6,053 nt of DNA, from NCBI GenBank assembly GCA_030599445.1, contig JAUVOA010000100.1, positions 1 to 6,053 on the forward strand, in the 5' to 3' direction. A program made the translations under genes and the position numbers. A model generated the notes under the pieces. The model was not told the origin of the DNA, ran no database searches, and saw only the letters and a program-made list of their open reading frames with translations. Positions 1-5,384 of the stretch are shown in pieces (position 1 is the first letter of the stretch; every line of letters begins with the position of its first letter). The DNA comes from Atribacterota bacterium. Its GTDB lineage: Bacteria; Atribacterota; Phoenicimicrobiia; Phoenicimicrobiales; Phoenicimicrobiaceae.

Positions 1-2079
1 AAGTTTCTATTGAAAACCAAAGAAAAATATCCTTTGATTAAAGTGAGAGCAGAAAAAATACGAACTTTTTCCGAATTAGAGAAAGAAATAATCCAATGTA
101 TCGATGAAGATGGAATAGTTTTAGACCGAGCGAGTCCAGAGTTAAGGAAGATTAGAAGAGATATAATAAAAAAAGAACAAGCTCTGAAAAATAAATTAGA
201 AACCATTATCAGATCTTCCCGTTTTGCCGCCATTATTCAAGAACCTTTAATAACTGTAAGACAAAATAGGTACGTTATACCTGTAAAGCAAGAAAAAAAA
301 GCAAAATTCCCCGGAATAGTTCACGATAAATCTGATAGCGGAGCTACTTTATTTATTGAGCCCTTTGTAGTGGTAGAGTTAAATAATTTACTCCGTCAAT
401 TAATTAAGGATGAAGAACAAGAGATATTAAAAATTCTGCAAAAAATAACCTCTCTTATTGGAGAAAGGGCACAAGAGATTAATGATAGTGTTTTATGTCT
501 GGGTGAAATTGATTTTATTTATGCCCGAGCAGCATTAGCCGATAAAATGAAAGCAGTAGAACCAAAATTAAACCAAGATGGTTTTATTAATCTTATCCAA
601 GCAAGACATCCCTTGTTACAAGGTCCTGTCGTTCCCATTAATATAAATTTGGGAAGAGCTTTTAATATTTTAGTAATTACCGGTCCCAATACAGGAGGTA
701 AGACAGTTACCTTGAAAACTGTGGGCATACTTACTCTTATGGCTCAATGTGGATTACACATTCCCGCTGCGGAGGGAAGCGAGGTTTCTGTTTTCAAAAA
801 GATATTCTGTGACATAGGAGATGAACAGAGTATAGAACAAAATTTGAGTACCTTTTCTTCTCATATGAAGTATATAGTTCAAATTTTAAGGGAGGCTGAT
901 TTTGAATCTCTTGTATTACTTGATGAATTGGGTGCAGGCACAGATCCTACAGAGGGAGCAGCTTTAGGTATGGCAGTTTTAGATTTCTTAAGTAAAGAGA
1001 AATCCAGGGTAATATCAACCACTCATCATGATTCTTTAAAGACTTATGCATATTTAACCAAAGGAGCATGTAATGCCCGTGTTGAATTTGATGAAGAAAC
1101 CTTAAAGCCGACATTTGAGATTTCTATCGGATTACCTGGCAAGAGTTGCGCTTTTATAATTGCCCAAAAATTAGGTTTAGCTCTGGAAGTAGTTTCTCAG
1201 GCTCAGAGCTTTTTATCCCAGGAAAAAATTAAAGCAGATAATTTGATTGAAAAGATTGAAGAAGATAGAAAACTAATTGAGAAGGAAAAAAAACTGATAG
1301 AAGTGGCTAAAGAAGAGAGTATCGAAATTAGAGGTAAATTAGAAAAAGAATTAAACAAAATTGAGGAGAATAAAAAGGAAATAATTCTAAAAACTTACCA
1401 AGAAGCAGAAAAGATATTAAAGGAAACTCAGAATAGGGCTGAAAAGATAATAGAGAGATTAAATAAGAAAAAGTTTTTAAGTAAAGAATCTAAAGGCCCT
1501 TTGTTAGAGCAAGTGCAAGCAATTAGCAAGGAAATAAAAGATGAGATAGTAAAGATAAAGCCGAAGAAAGAGTTAATTAAAAATCAAAATATTGAAATAG
1601 AAGATTACGTATTAGTTAAGAGTTTGAACAAAAAAGGGATAATAGTTTCTATTTCTACCAAAAGTGAAAAATGCAAGGTTCAAATTGATAATATGAAAAT
1701 GTTAGTCTCAATTTTCGATATAGAAAAAATAGATAAACTTGATAAGGCACCGGAGAAATATAGCCATATCGGGAATGGTTTTGATAGAGGTTTAAGCGAA
1801 AGGGATAGTTTTTCTTTATCTAAAATAAAAACTTTTAGAAATGAGGTTTCTATTCGCCAATTAACTATGGAAGAAGCACGGCCTGTGTTAGAAAAATATT
1901 TAGATGACGCTTATCTGTTGGGAGTTTCACCGGTGTACATAATTCATGGAAAAGGCAAAGGTATCTTGAGAGATGAGGTAAAAAAAATGTTAGATAAAAT
2001 CCCTTATATCAAATCATTCAGGACTGGAGATACAAAAGAAGGAGGGATTGGAGTTACAGTTGCTTATCTTAAGAAATAA
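1..2079 (+). CDS. mutS2: MutS2 ATPase/Smr protein, 5'-truncated by window edge
   Basis: MutS paralogue lacking the mismatch-recognition domains. Family members bind branched DNA and restrain recombination, and in Bacillus they act on collided ribosomes (also called RqcU). The frame is open to base 1, so the TTG at 10 is probably internal; comparison with B. subtilis MutS2 (about 785 aa) suggests about 110 N-terminal residues are missing. Numbering from base 1 (692 aa): MutS core/clamp-like region about 1-215; Walker A GPNTGGKT 228-235 (bases 682-705); signature DEQSIEQNLSTFSSHM 274-289; Walker B LVLLDE with Asp-Glu at bases 922-927; switch histidines STTHH 339-343; charged coiled coil about 405-525; small KOW-like beta region about 530-580; C-terminal Smr domain about 612-692 with HGKGKG at bases 1945-1962. 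The Smr LDLRG-type motif reads VSIRQ (bases 1846-1860), so Asp and Gly are lost. Converges on the PBP gene. Identity is very secure; nuclease competence is doubtful. Confidence 0.97.
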   Translation, partial: KFLLKTKEKYPLIKVRAEKIRTFSELEKEIIQCIDEDGIVLDRASPELRKIRRDIIKKEQALKNKLETIIRSSRFAAIIQEPLITVRQNRYVIPVKQEKKAKFPGIVHDKSDSGATLFIEPFVVVELNNLLRQLIKDEEQEILKILQKITSLIGERAQEINDSVLCLGEIDFIYARAALADKMKAVEPKLNQDGFINLIQARHPLLQGPVVPININLGRAFNILVITGPNTGGKTVTLKTVGILTLMAQCGLHIPAAEGSEVSVFKKIFCDIGDEQSIEQNLSTFSSHMKYIVQILREADFESLVLLDELGAGTDPTEGAALGMAVLDFLSKEKSRVISTTHHDSLKTYAYLTKGACNARVEFDEETLKPTFEISIGLPGKSCAFIIAQKLGLALEVVSQAQSFLSQEKIKADNLIEKIEEDRKLIEKEKKLIEVAKEESIEIRGKLEKELNKIEENKKEIILKTYQEAEKILKETQNRAEKIIERLNKKKFLSKESKGPLLEQVQAISKEIKDEIVKIKPKKELIKNQNIEIEDYVLVKSLNKKGIIVSISTKSEKCKVQIDNMKMLVSIFDIEKIDKLDKAPEKYSHIGNGFDRGLSERDSFSLSKIKTFRNEVSIRQLTMEEARPVLEKYLDDAYLLGVSPVYIIHGKGKGILRDEVKKMLDKIPYIKSFRTGDTKEGGIGVTVAYLKK

Positions 2080-2133
2080 ATGCAGGAAGTATATAGATGG
2101 AAGTGTAAAGCGTATAGAGAAAAACGCAAAATT

Positions 2134-2165
2134 AGTCGTTAGTGAATAGTGAATAGTCGTTAGTG
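2134..2165. repeat. Short direct repeats after mutS2
   Basis: The 11-mer AGTCGTTAGTG occurs at 2134-2144 and again at 2155-2165, a 21-bp period. Between them the word GAATAGT is repeated in tandem. No coding potential or transposase remnant is visible. It directly abuts the inverted repeat that follows and looks like simple-sequence intergenic DNA. Confidence 0.7.
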
Positions 2166-2270
2166 TTTAGTTAGCTAGATAACTGGCTTGTTGGTTAATT
2201 AGTTTAGTAGTAATTCTTCAATATACTCATTCCCCAACCAACCAGGCAACCAACTAACTATCTAACTAAA
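2166..2270. repeat. 105-bp imperfect inverted repeat between convergent genes
   Basis: Two 35-nt arms (2166-2200 and 2236-2270) are complementary without gaps at 25 of 35 positions plus one G-T wobble. The outer nine pairs are perfect (TTTAGTTAG with CTAACTAAA), and an inner block pairs TTGGTT with AACCAG through the wobble. The spacer is 35 nt. It lies between the 3' ends of mutS2 and the PBP gene, where a transcript from either side would fold into a long hairpin. There is no T-tract right after either arm, so it is not a classical intrinsic terminator. It could be a decayed MITE-like element or a bidirectional transcription barrier. Confidence 0.65.
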
Positions 2271-2276
2271 TCTACT

Positions 2277-2324
2277 CGCTATACGCTATCGTGCGAGATA
2301 CGATTCGCAAGATACGAGATACGG
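2277..2324. repeat. GATACGA-type short repeat cluster
   Basis: GATACGA occurs at 2297-2303 and 2311-2317, and GATACGG at 2318-2324, preceded by CGCTATACGC at 2277-2286. Small inverted pairs lie inside it (CTCGC 2275-2279 with GCGAG 2293-2297; ATCGT 2288-2292 with ACGAT 2300-2304). The same CGCTATACGC word appears inverted at 4530-4539 in the other gap, which suggests a dispersed intergenic repeat family. No function can be read from it. Confidence 0.6.
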
Positions 2325-2356
2325 ATAAGGCTACTGTTTTCTAACTTCTTAAAGAG

Positions 2357-4507
2357 CTATTCATCTTGTTTTTTATATTTTTCCTTAAGCTTGTTTATTA
2401 AAGATTGAAGAGTTTCTTCTTCTTTTTCTTCGGTTTCTATAGGCTTTTCTTCATGTTTTTCCTTAATCGCTTCAATTTCTTCATAATAAGGTTTCTTAAT
2501 TTCAGGATATTCTTCTGTTTTTGGTGTTTCTTTTGGTATTTCAAAATATTTCTGATGAATTGTACAATAAGATGTAGGTTCTGTGCCCTTTATAAAAGTT
2601 ACAGTTAATCTTTCCGGACAAGAATCAGTAGGTAAAAGCCCGGATTCTTTACAAACAGATATTTTAGTTATTTTATCTGGCTGTAAAAAATCTTTTTTTT
2701 CATTATTTTTAAGGGCATTTTTCATAAATTTAGCCCAAACCGGGGCAGCGACTACTCCACCAGTCATTTTGTTACCCAAAGGTTTTCTATCATCGTTTCC
2801 AATATAAACTGCAGTAGCCAACTCCGGAGTAAAACCAATAAACCAAGCATCGACAAAATCATCAGTAGTACCGGTCTTCCCAGCTGCTGGTCTACCTATC
2901 TTAGCATTCCAACCGGTCCCTCTTTTTATTACTTCCTCCATCATATTAATAAGTACATAACAAGTCTCTTCTTTGAATACTTTCTTTTTTTGAGGAATAT
3001 TATCTTTTATAATTTTACCTGAATAATCTTCTATTCGAATTATAGATAGAGGGTCTACTCTAACCCCCAAGTTAGCAATGGTAGCATAAGCGGAAGCAAT
3101 TTCTAAAGGACTTATCTCAGAAGTGCCTAAAGCCAAAGAGAGATCCGGACGAAGTTCACTTTTTATTCCTGCTTTATGAGAATAATTTATAACTTTTTTT
3201 ATTCCCACTTGTTCTAATAATTTTACTCCTACTACATTTATAGAATGTTCAAATGCTTCTCTGAGAGTTACTAGTCCACTAAATTCTTTTTCGTAATTTT
3301 CAGGAGACCATCCATTTTCGAAAGTAATCGGAGAATCTTCTATAATATTACTAGGAGTAAATCTATTATCTAAGGCAGTAAGGTAAATAAAAGGCTTAAA
3401 AGCAGAGCCGGGTTGACGGTAAGCTTGAGTTGCTCTATTAAATTTGCTTTCCCCAAAATCTTTACCTCCCACCATTGCCTTAATATAACCGGTCTGAGGT
3501 TCAATAGCTATTATTGCTCCTTCATGTCCAGATTCTTGAAGTGCTTTTTCAGCAAAATATTGCATCTCTAAATCTAGGGTAGTATAAATTTTTAATCCAC
3601 CTTTATAAACTACATTAGCTCCATATTCTTCTAAAAGTTGAGAAAGAACGAAAGTGGAAAAATAGGGAGCTGTAAGTTTATCTCTTTTATTGCTATAATC
3701 AAGTTCAACAGGACTTTGTTTGGCTTTTTCCATATCCTCTTTAGAGATGTAACCTAATTTAAACATTCTATTTAATATGATATTTCTTCTTTTTAAGGAT
3801 ACTTCCTGATTAAGAATTGGTGAATAATAAGAAGGTCCACGGGGGATTCCTGCTATTAACGCACATTCTGCAAGGTTTAAATCCTGTACATTTTTATTAA
3901 AATACATTTGTGCAGCAGATTGCACTCCATAGGCACCATGCCCAAAATATATTTCATTTAAATACATTTCTAAAATTTCATCTTTGGTGAAAGATCGTTC
4001 TATTTGTAAGGCTAATAAAATATCTTTTAATTTTCTATTCAAGCTAATTTCTCGAGTAAGAAAAGTATTTATAGCTAATTGTTGGGTTATTGTGCTGCCT
4101 CCATGGGGCTTAGCTTCTTTTTTTAATTGTAAAATAATGTTTTTAAAATTTTCCCATTGAGCACGTACAATTCCCCGTAAACTTATTCCTTTATGTTTAT
4201 AAAAATCTGAATCCTCAATAGCAATAGAGGCATTAATTAAATTTGAAGGAATTTTAGAAAGAGGAACTGGATTTCTGTTTTCCTGATAAAACTCGGTGAT
4301 AATTTCACCATTAATATCATACACTTTGCTATTTATAGCATCTAAAAATTTGTTTCCTTGAACCATTTCTGATATTTTTTGATTATCAAGAGTAGACAGT
4401 CCGATAAAAGTAATAGAAAATGTTAGGGTAAAAATTATAATTACTAATAATATTTTTTTGGATAGAGGAATATGATAAGATTTTTTTAGTTTATTTTTGG
4501 GCGACAA
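2357..4507 (-). CDS. mrcA: Class A penicillin-binding protein, PBP1A family (transglycosylase/transpeptidase)
   Basis: Bifunctional peptidoglycan synthase: it polymerises lipid II into glycan strands and cross-links the stem peptides on the outer face of the cytoplasmic membrane. The 716 aa are complete. A short basic cytoplasmic tail is followed by a membrane anchor at about 19-38. The GT51 domain spans about 60-235, with EDSDFYKH (catalytic Glu98), GGSTITQQL 136-144, RKLKD 158-162 and the EMYLNEIYFGHGAYGVQSAA stretch around 180-199. The transpeptidase domain covers about 325-600, with SAFK 368-371 (nucleophile Ser368), SIN 422-424 and KTGT 544-547. After it come a region with Cys619, Cys630 and Cys648, as in clostridial PBP1A, and a Glu/Lys-rich tail 656-716. 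The TTG start is chosen because AGGGAG lies seven bases upstream and no better start fits. All catalytic motifs are intact. The symbol is by family only; pbp naming varies by phylum. Confidence 0.96.
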   Translation of the reverse strand: MSPKNKLKKSYHIPLSKKILLVIIIFTLTFSITFIGLSTLDNQKISEMVQGNKFLDAINSKVYDINGEIITEFYQENRNPVPLSKIPSNLINASIAIEDSDFYKHKGISLRGIVRAQWENFKNIILQLKKEAKPHGGSTITQQLAINTFLTREISLNRKLKDILLALQIERSFTKDEILEMYLNEIYFGHGAYGVQSAAQMYFNKNVQDLNLAECALIAGIPRGPSYYSPILNQEVSLKRRNIILNRMFKLGYISKEDMEKAKQSPVELDYSNKRDKLTAPYFSTFVLSQLLEEYGANVVYKGGLKIYTTLDLEMQYFAEKALQESGHEGAIIAIEPQTGYIKAMVGGKDFGESKFNRATQAYRQPGSAFKPFIYLTALDNRFTPSNIIEDSPITFENGWSPENYEKEFSGLVTLREAFEHSINVVGVKLLEQVGIKKVINYSHKAGIKSELRPDLSLALGTSEISPLEIASAYATIANLGVRVDPLSIIRIEDYSGKIIKDNIPQKKKVFKEETCYVLINMMEEVIKRGTGWNAKIGRPAAGKTGTTDDFVDAWFIGFTPELATAVYIGNDDRKPLGNKMTGGVVAAPVWAKFMKNALKNNEKKDFLQPDKITKISVCKESGLLPTDSCPERLTVTFIKGTEPTSYCTIHQKYFEIPKETPKTEEYPEIKKPYYEEIEAIKEKHEEKPIETEEKEEETLQSLINKLKEKYKKQDE

Positions 4508-4514
4508 AGCAAAG

Positions 4515-4520
4515 CTCCCT
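4515..4520 (-). promoter_or_regulatory. Shine-Dalgarno of the PBP gene
   Basis: On the minus strand AGGGAG lies seven bases before the TTG at 4507-4505. It is the strongest ribosome binding site in the window and decides the use of the non-ATG start. The GGGAG core is also complementary to CUCCC further up the same leader (minus strand of 4590-4594). Confidence 0.75.
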
Positions 4521-4563
4521 TTTCGTATTGCGTATAGCGTATCGAGTATTGCGTTTGTTTTCC

Positions 4564-4611
4564 CCTCACTCTAGTCCACTCCCCTTCGGGGGAGAGGGAA
4601 TAAAGATGAGG
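4564..4611. repeat. G+C-rich palindrome with TTCG tetraloop
   Basis: The core stem CTCCCC (4579-4584) pairs perfectly with GGGGAG (4589-4594) around TTCG, giving the very stable cUUCGg loop if the plus strand is transcribed and a CGAA loop on the minus strand. After one A-A mismatch CC/GG pairs again, and an outer CCTCA (4564-4568) matches TGAGG (4607-4611). A run of six T (4615-4620) follows shortly after, so on the plus strand it could also act as a weak intrinsic terminator, although no plus-strand gene ends here. Confidence 0.6.
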
Positions 4612-4624
4612 TAATTTTTTCATC

Positions 4625-4673
4625 AGGGGCGGATTTATCCGACTCGTTTTTAGTGTATATATAATAAGCCCCT
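4625..4673. repeat. Nested inverted repeats AGGGGC/GCCCCT
   Basis: AGGGGC (4625-4630) is mirrored by GCCCCT (4668-4673). Overlapping the left arm is a small palindrome, CGGATTTATCCG at 4630-4641. The two structures share base 4630 and could compete or coexist. This is the second internal hairpin of the 172-bp inverted-repeat segment. Confidence 0.45.
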
Positions 4674-4716
4674 AAATTTGTTTATTTCTATTTCACGCGA
4701 TACTCGATACTAATAC

Positions 4717-4725
4717 ATTATATCA
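4717..4725 (-). promoter_or_regulatory. Candidate extended -10 promoter for the PBP gene
   Basis: The minus strand reads TGATATAAT, a perfect extended -10 (TGnTATAAT). There is no recognisable -35, which extended -10 promoters can lack. Transcription would start near 4710, at the outer end of the inverted-repeat segment, giving a leader of about 200 nt that contains the whole element. The surrounding DNA is very A+T-rich, so a chance match is possible. Confidence 0.4.
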
Positions 4726-4746
4726 TAAAATTATAATAAAATAGAT

Positions 4747-4765
4747 GAGTTAGCAATCTTAACTC
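4747..4765. promoter_or_regulatory. Small inverted repeat upstream of queT promoter
   Basis: GAGTTA (4747-4752) and TAACTC (4760-4765) form a 6-bp inverted repeat with a 7-nt spacer, followed by TTTT. It sits between the two divergent candidate promoters, about 20 bases before the queT -10, where an operator could lie. No regulator family can be named, and a chance occurrence is not excluded. Confidence 0.3.
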
Positions 4766-4785
4766 TTTTAATATAAAATAAACTA

Positions 4786-4794
4786 TGTTATAAT
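4786..4794 (+). promoter_or_regulatory. Candidate extended -10 promoter for queT
   Basis: TGTTATAAT is a perfect extended -10 (TGnTATAAT). The -35 region at the proper distance (TTTTAA, 4766-4771) is poor. The start would be near 4801, leaving a leader of about 33 nt before the queT ATG, too short for a preQ1 riboswitch. GGGA at 4820-4823 serves as a modest Shine-Dalgarno. The position fits queT expression well, with the same A+T-background caution as its divergent partner. Confidence 0.45.
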
Positions 4795-4833
4795 TTCAAA
4801 AATTAAATATGTTTATTATGGGAATGTTTTGAT

Positions 4834-5301
4834 ATGATTAAGCTTAACTATCTGGTTCGTGTAGCTATGATTGCAGCGATTTACGTGGTTCTTAATATCA
4901 TATTTGCCCCAATAAGTTATGGTCCCATTCAGGTGAGAATCGCTGAGGCCTTAGTAATTCTACCCTTTATTGATTCATCAGCAATTATCGGATTATTTTT
5001 AGGTTGCGTTTTGGCAAATATTTACGGGGGATTAGGAATGGTAGATGTAATTGGGGGAAGTCTTTGTACTTTAATCGCTGCATATTTAACTTTCAAAGTA
5101 AAAAATCCTAAATTAGCACCTCTTCCTCCTGTATTAATAAATGCTTTTGGGGTGAGTATTTATTTACATTTACTTTTTGATTTGCCTTATTGGATAACTG
5201 TATTATATATCGGGATAGGGGAAGTTATTGCTTGCTATATCTTGGGTTACCCTTTACTAATTATATTAATTAAGAACAAAAAGAGGTTAGGCTTGGAATA
5301 A
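4834..5301 (+). CDS. queT: QueT family queuosine-precursor transporter (ECF S component)
   Basis: Small integral membrane protein of the QueT family (Pfam PF06177), the substrate-binding S component that works with a shared ECF energising module to import a queuosine precursor such as preQ1 or queuine. The 155 aa match the usual family length. Visible features: a first hydrophobic segment about 7-27; the family signature FAPISYGPIQVRIAEAL at 24-40; hydrophobic segments about 43-66, 71-88, 97-115 and 119-146; the PPVLINA motif at 98-104 characteristic of the family; and a short basic C-terminus. ATG at 4834 is the start, with GGGA nine to ten bases upstream; ATGs further upstream are out of frame. 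No ECF A/A'/T genes lie in the window, so the module must be encoded elsewhere. It precedes tyrS by 83 bp on the same strand and is probably co-transcribed. The family call is from sequence; the exact substrate is by family knowledge. Confidence 0.93.
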   Translation: MIKLNYLVRVAMIAAIYVVLNIIFAPISYGPIQVRIAEALVILPFIDSSAIIGLFLGCVLANIYGGLGMVDVIGGSLCTLIAAYLTFKVKNPKLAPLPPVLINAFGVSIYLHLLFDLPYWITVLYIGIGEVIACYILGYPLLIILIKNKKRLGLE

Positions 5302-5336
5302 CGGACAAGAAAAAAAGAAATAAGGGAATGAATTGT

Positions 5337-5362
5337 AATAAAAAATATTTAATGTTTTTATT
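5337..5362 (+). other. A/T-only hairpin in queT-tyrS spacer
   Basis: AATAAAAA (5337-5344) pairs perfectly with TTTTTATT (5355-5362) around a 10-nt loop. With no G-C pair it would be weak, and no T-tract follows, so termination between queT and tyrS is unlikely. A 16-codon reading frame with two Tyr codons (5328-5378, stop included) overlaps it. No T-box element is present. Confidence 0.3.
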
Positions 5363-5384
5363 CTATGAAGCGGGGTAATTTATT

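Larger units (their letters stand above)
4539..4710. repeat. 172-bp segment bounded by 16-bp inverted repeats
   Basis: GTATCGAGTATTGCGT at 4539-4554 and ACGCGATACTCGATAC at 4695-4710 are inverted copies differing at one position (T4550 against G4699, a possible U-G pair in plus-strand RNA). They enclose two further palindromic blocks (4564-4611 and 4625-4673) and little else. There is no open reading frame and no clear target-site duplication. The element fills most of the 326-bp gap between the PBP gene and queT. Possible readings are a MITE-like non-autonomous element, a structured leader of the PBP mRNA, or a small RNA. It stands out in G+C content from the A+T-rich DNA around it. The inverted repeat is directly visible; its nature is inferred. 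Confidence 0.6.

Noticed and set aside
10..12. TTG as the true start of mutS2
   Set aside because: The frame stays open to base 1 and about 110 family-conserved N-terminal residues are missing, so the gene simply begins outside the window.
519..728. 69-codon reading frame on the minus strand inside mutS2
   Set aside because: Lies antisense to the conserved MutS2 ATPase core, has no recognisable protein family, and is best explained as a shadow.
2080..2142. 20-codon frame starting directly after the mutS2 stop
   Set aside because: It has no Shine-Dalgarno of its own suited to the ATG, runs into repeat DNA and has no recognisable features.
2080..2356. CRISPR array in the repeat-rich gap
   Set aside because: Repeats are short, irregularly spaced and of several kinds; no regular repeat-spacer pattern and no cas gene nearby.
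2405..2807. Two plus-strand reading frames antisense to the PBP C-terminus
   Set aside because: Phe-rich composition is the mirror of the Glu/Lys-rich PBP tail, and neither resembles a protein family.
4809..4832. Leader peptide MFIMGMF before queT
   Set aside because: Seven codons in A+T-rich DNA, no Shine-Dalgarno, no amino acid theme linked to queuosine; probably chance.
4795..4833. preQ1 riboswitch before queT
   Set aside because: The leader from the candidate promoter is about 33 nt, with no preQ1-I stem or CCTCTATAAAAAACTAA-like tail and no preQ1-II pattern.
5302..5384. T-box riboswitch before tyrS
   Set aside because: The spacer is only 83 bp, lacks a TGGGTGGTACCGCG-like T-box sequence and has no G+C-containing terminator/antiterminator pair.
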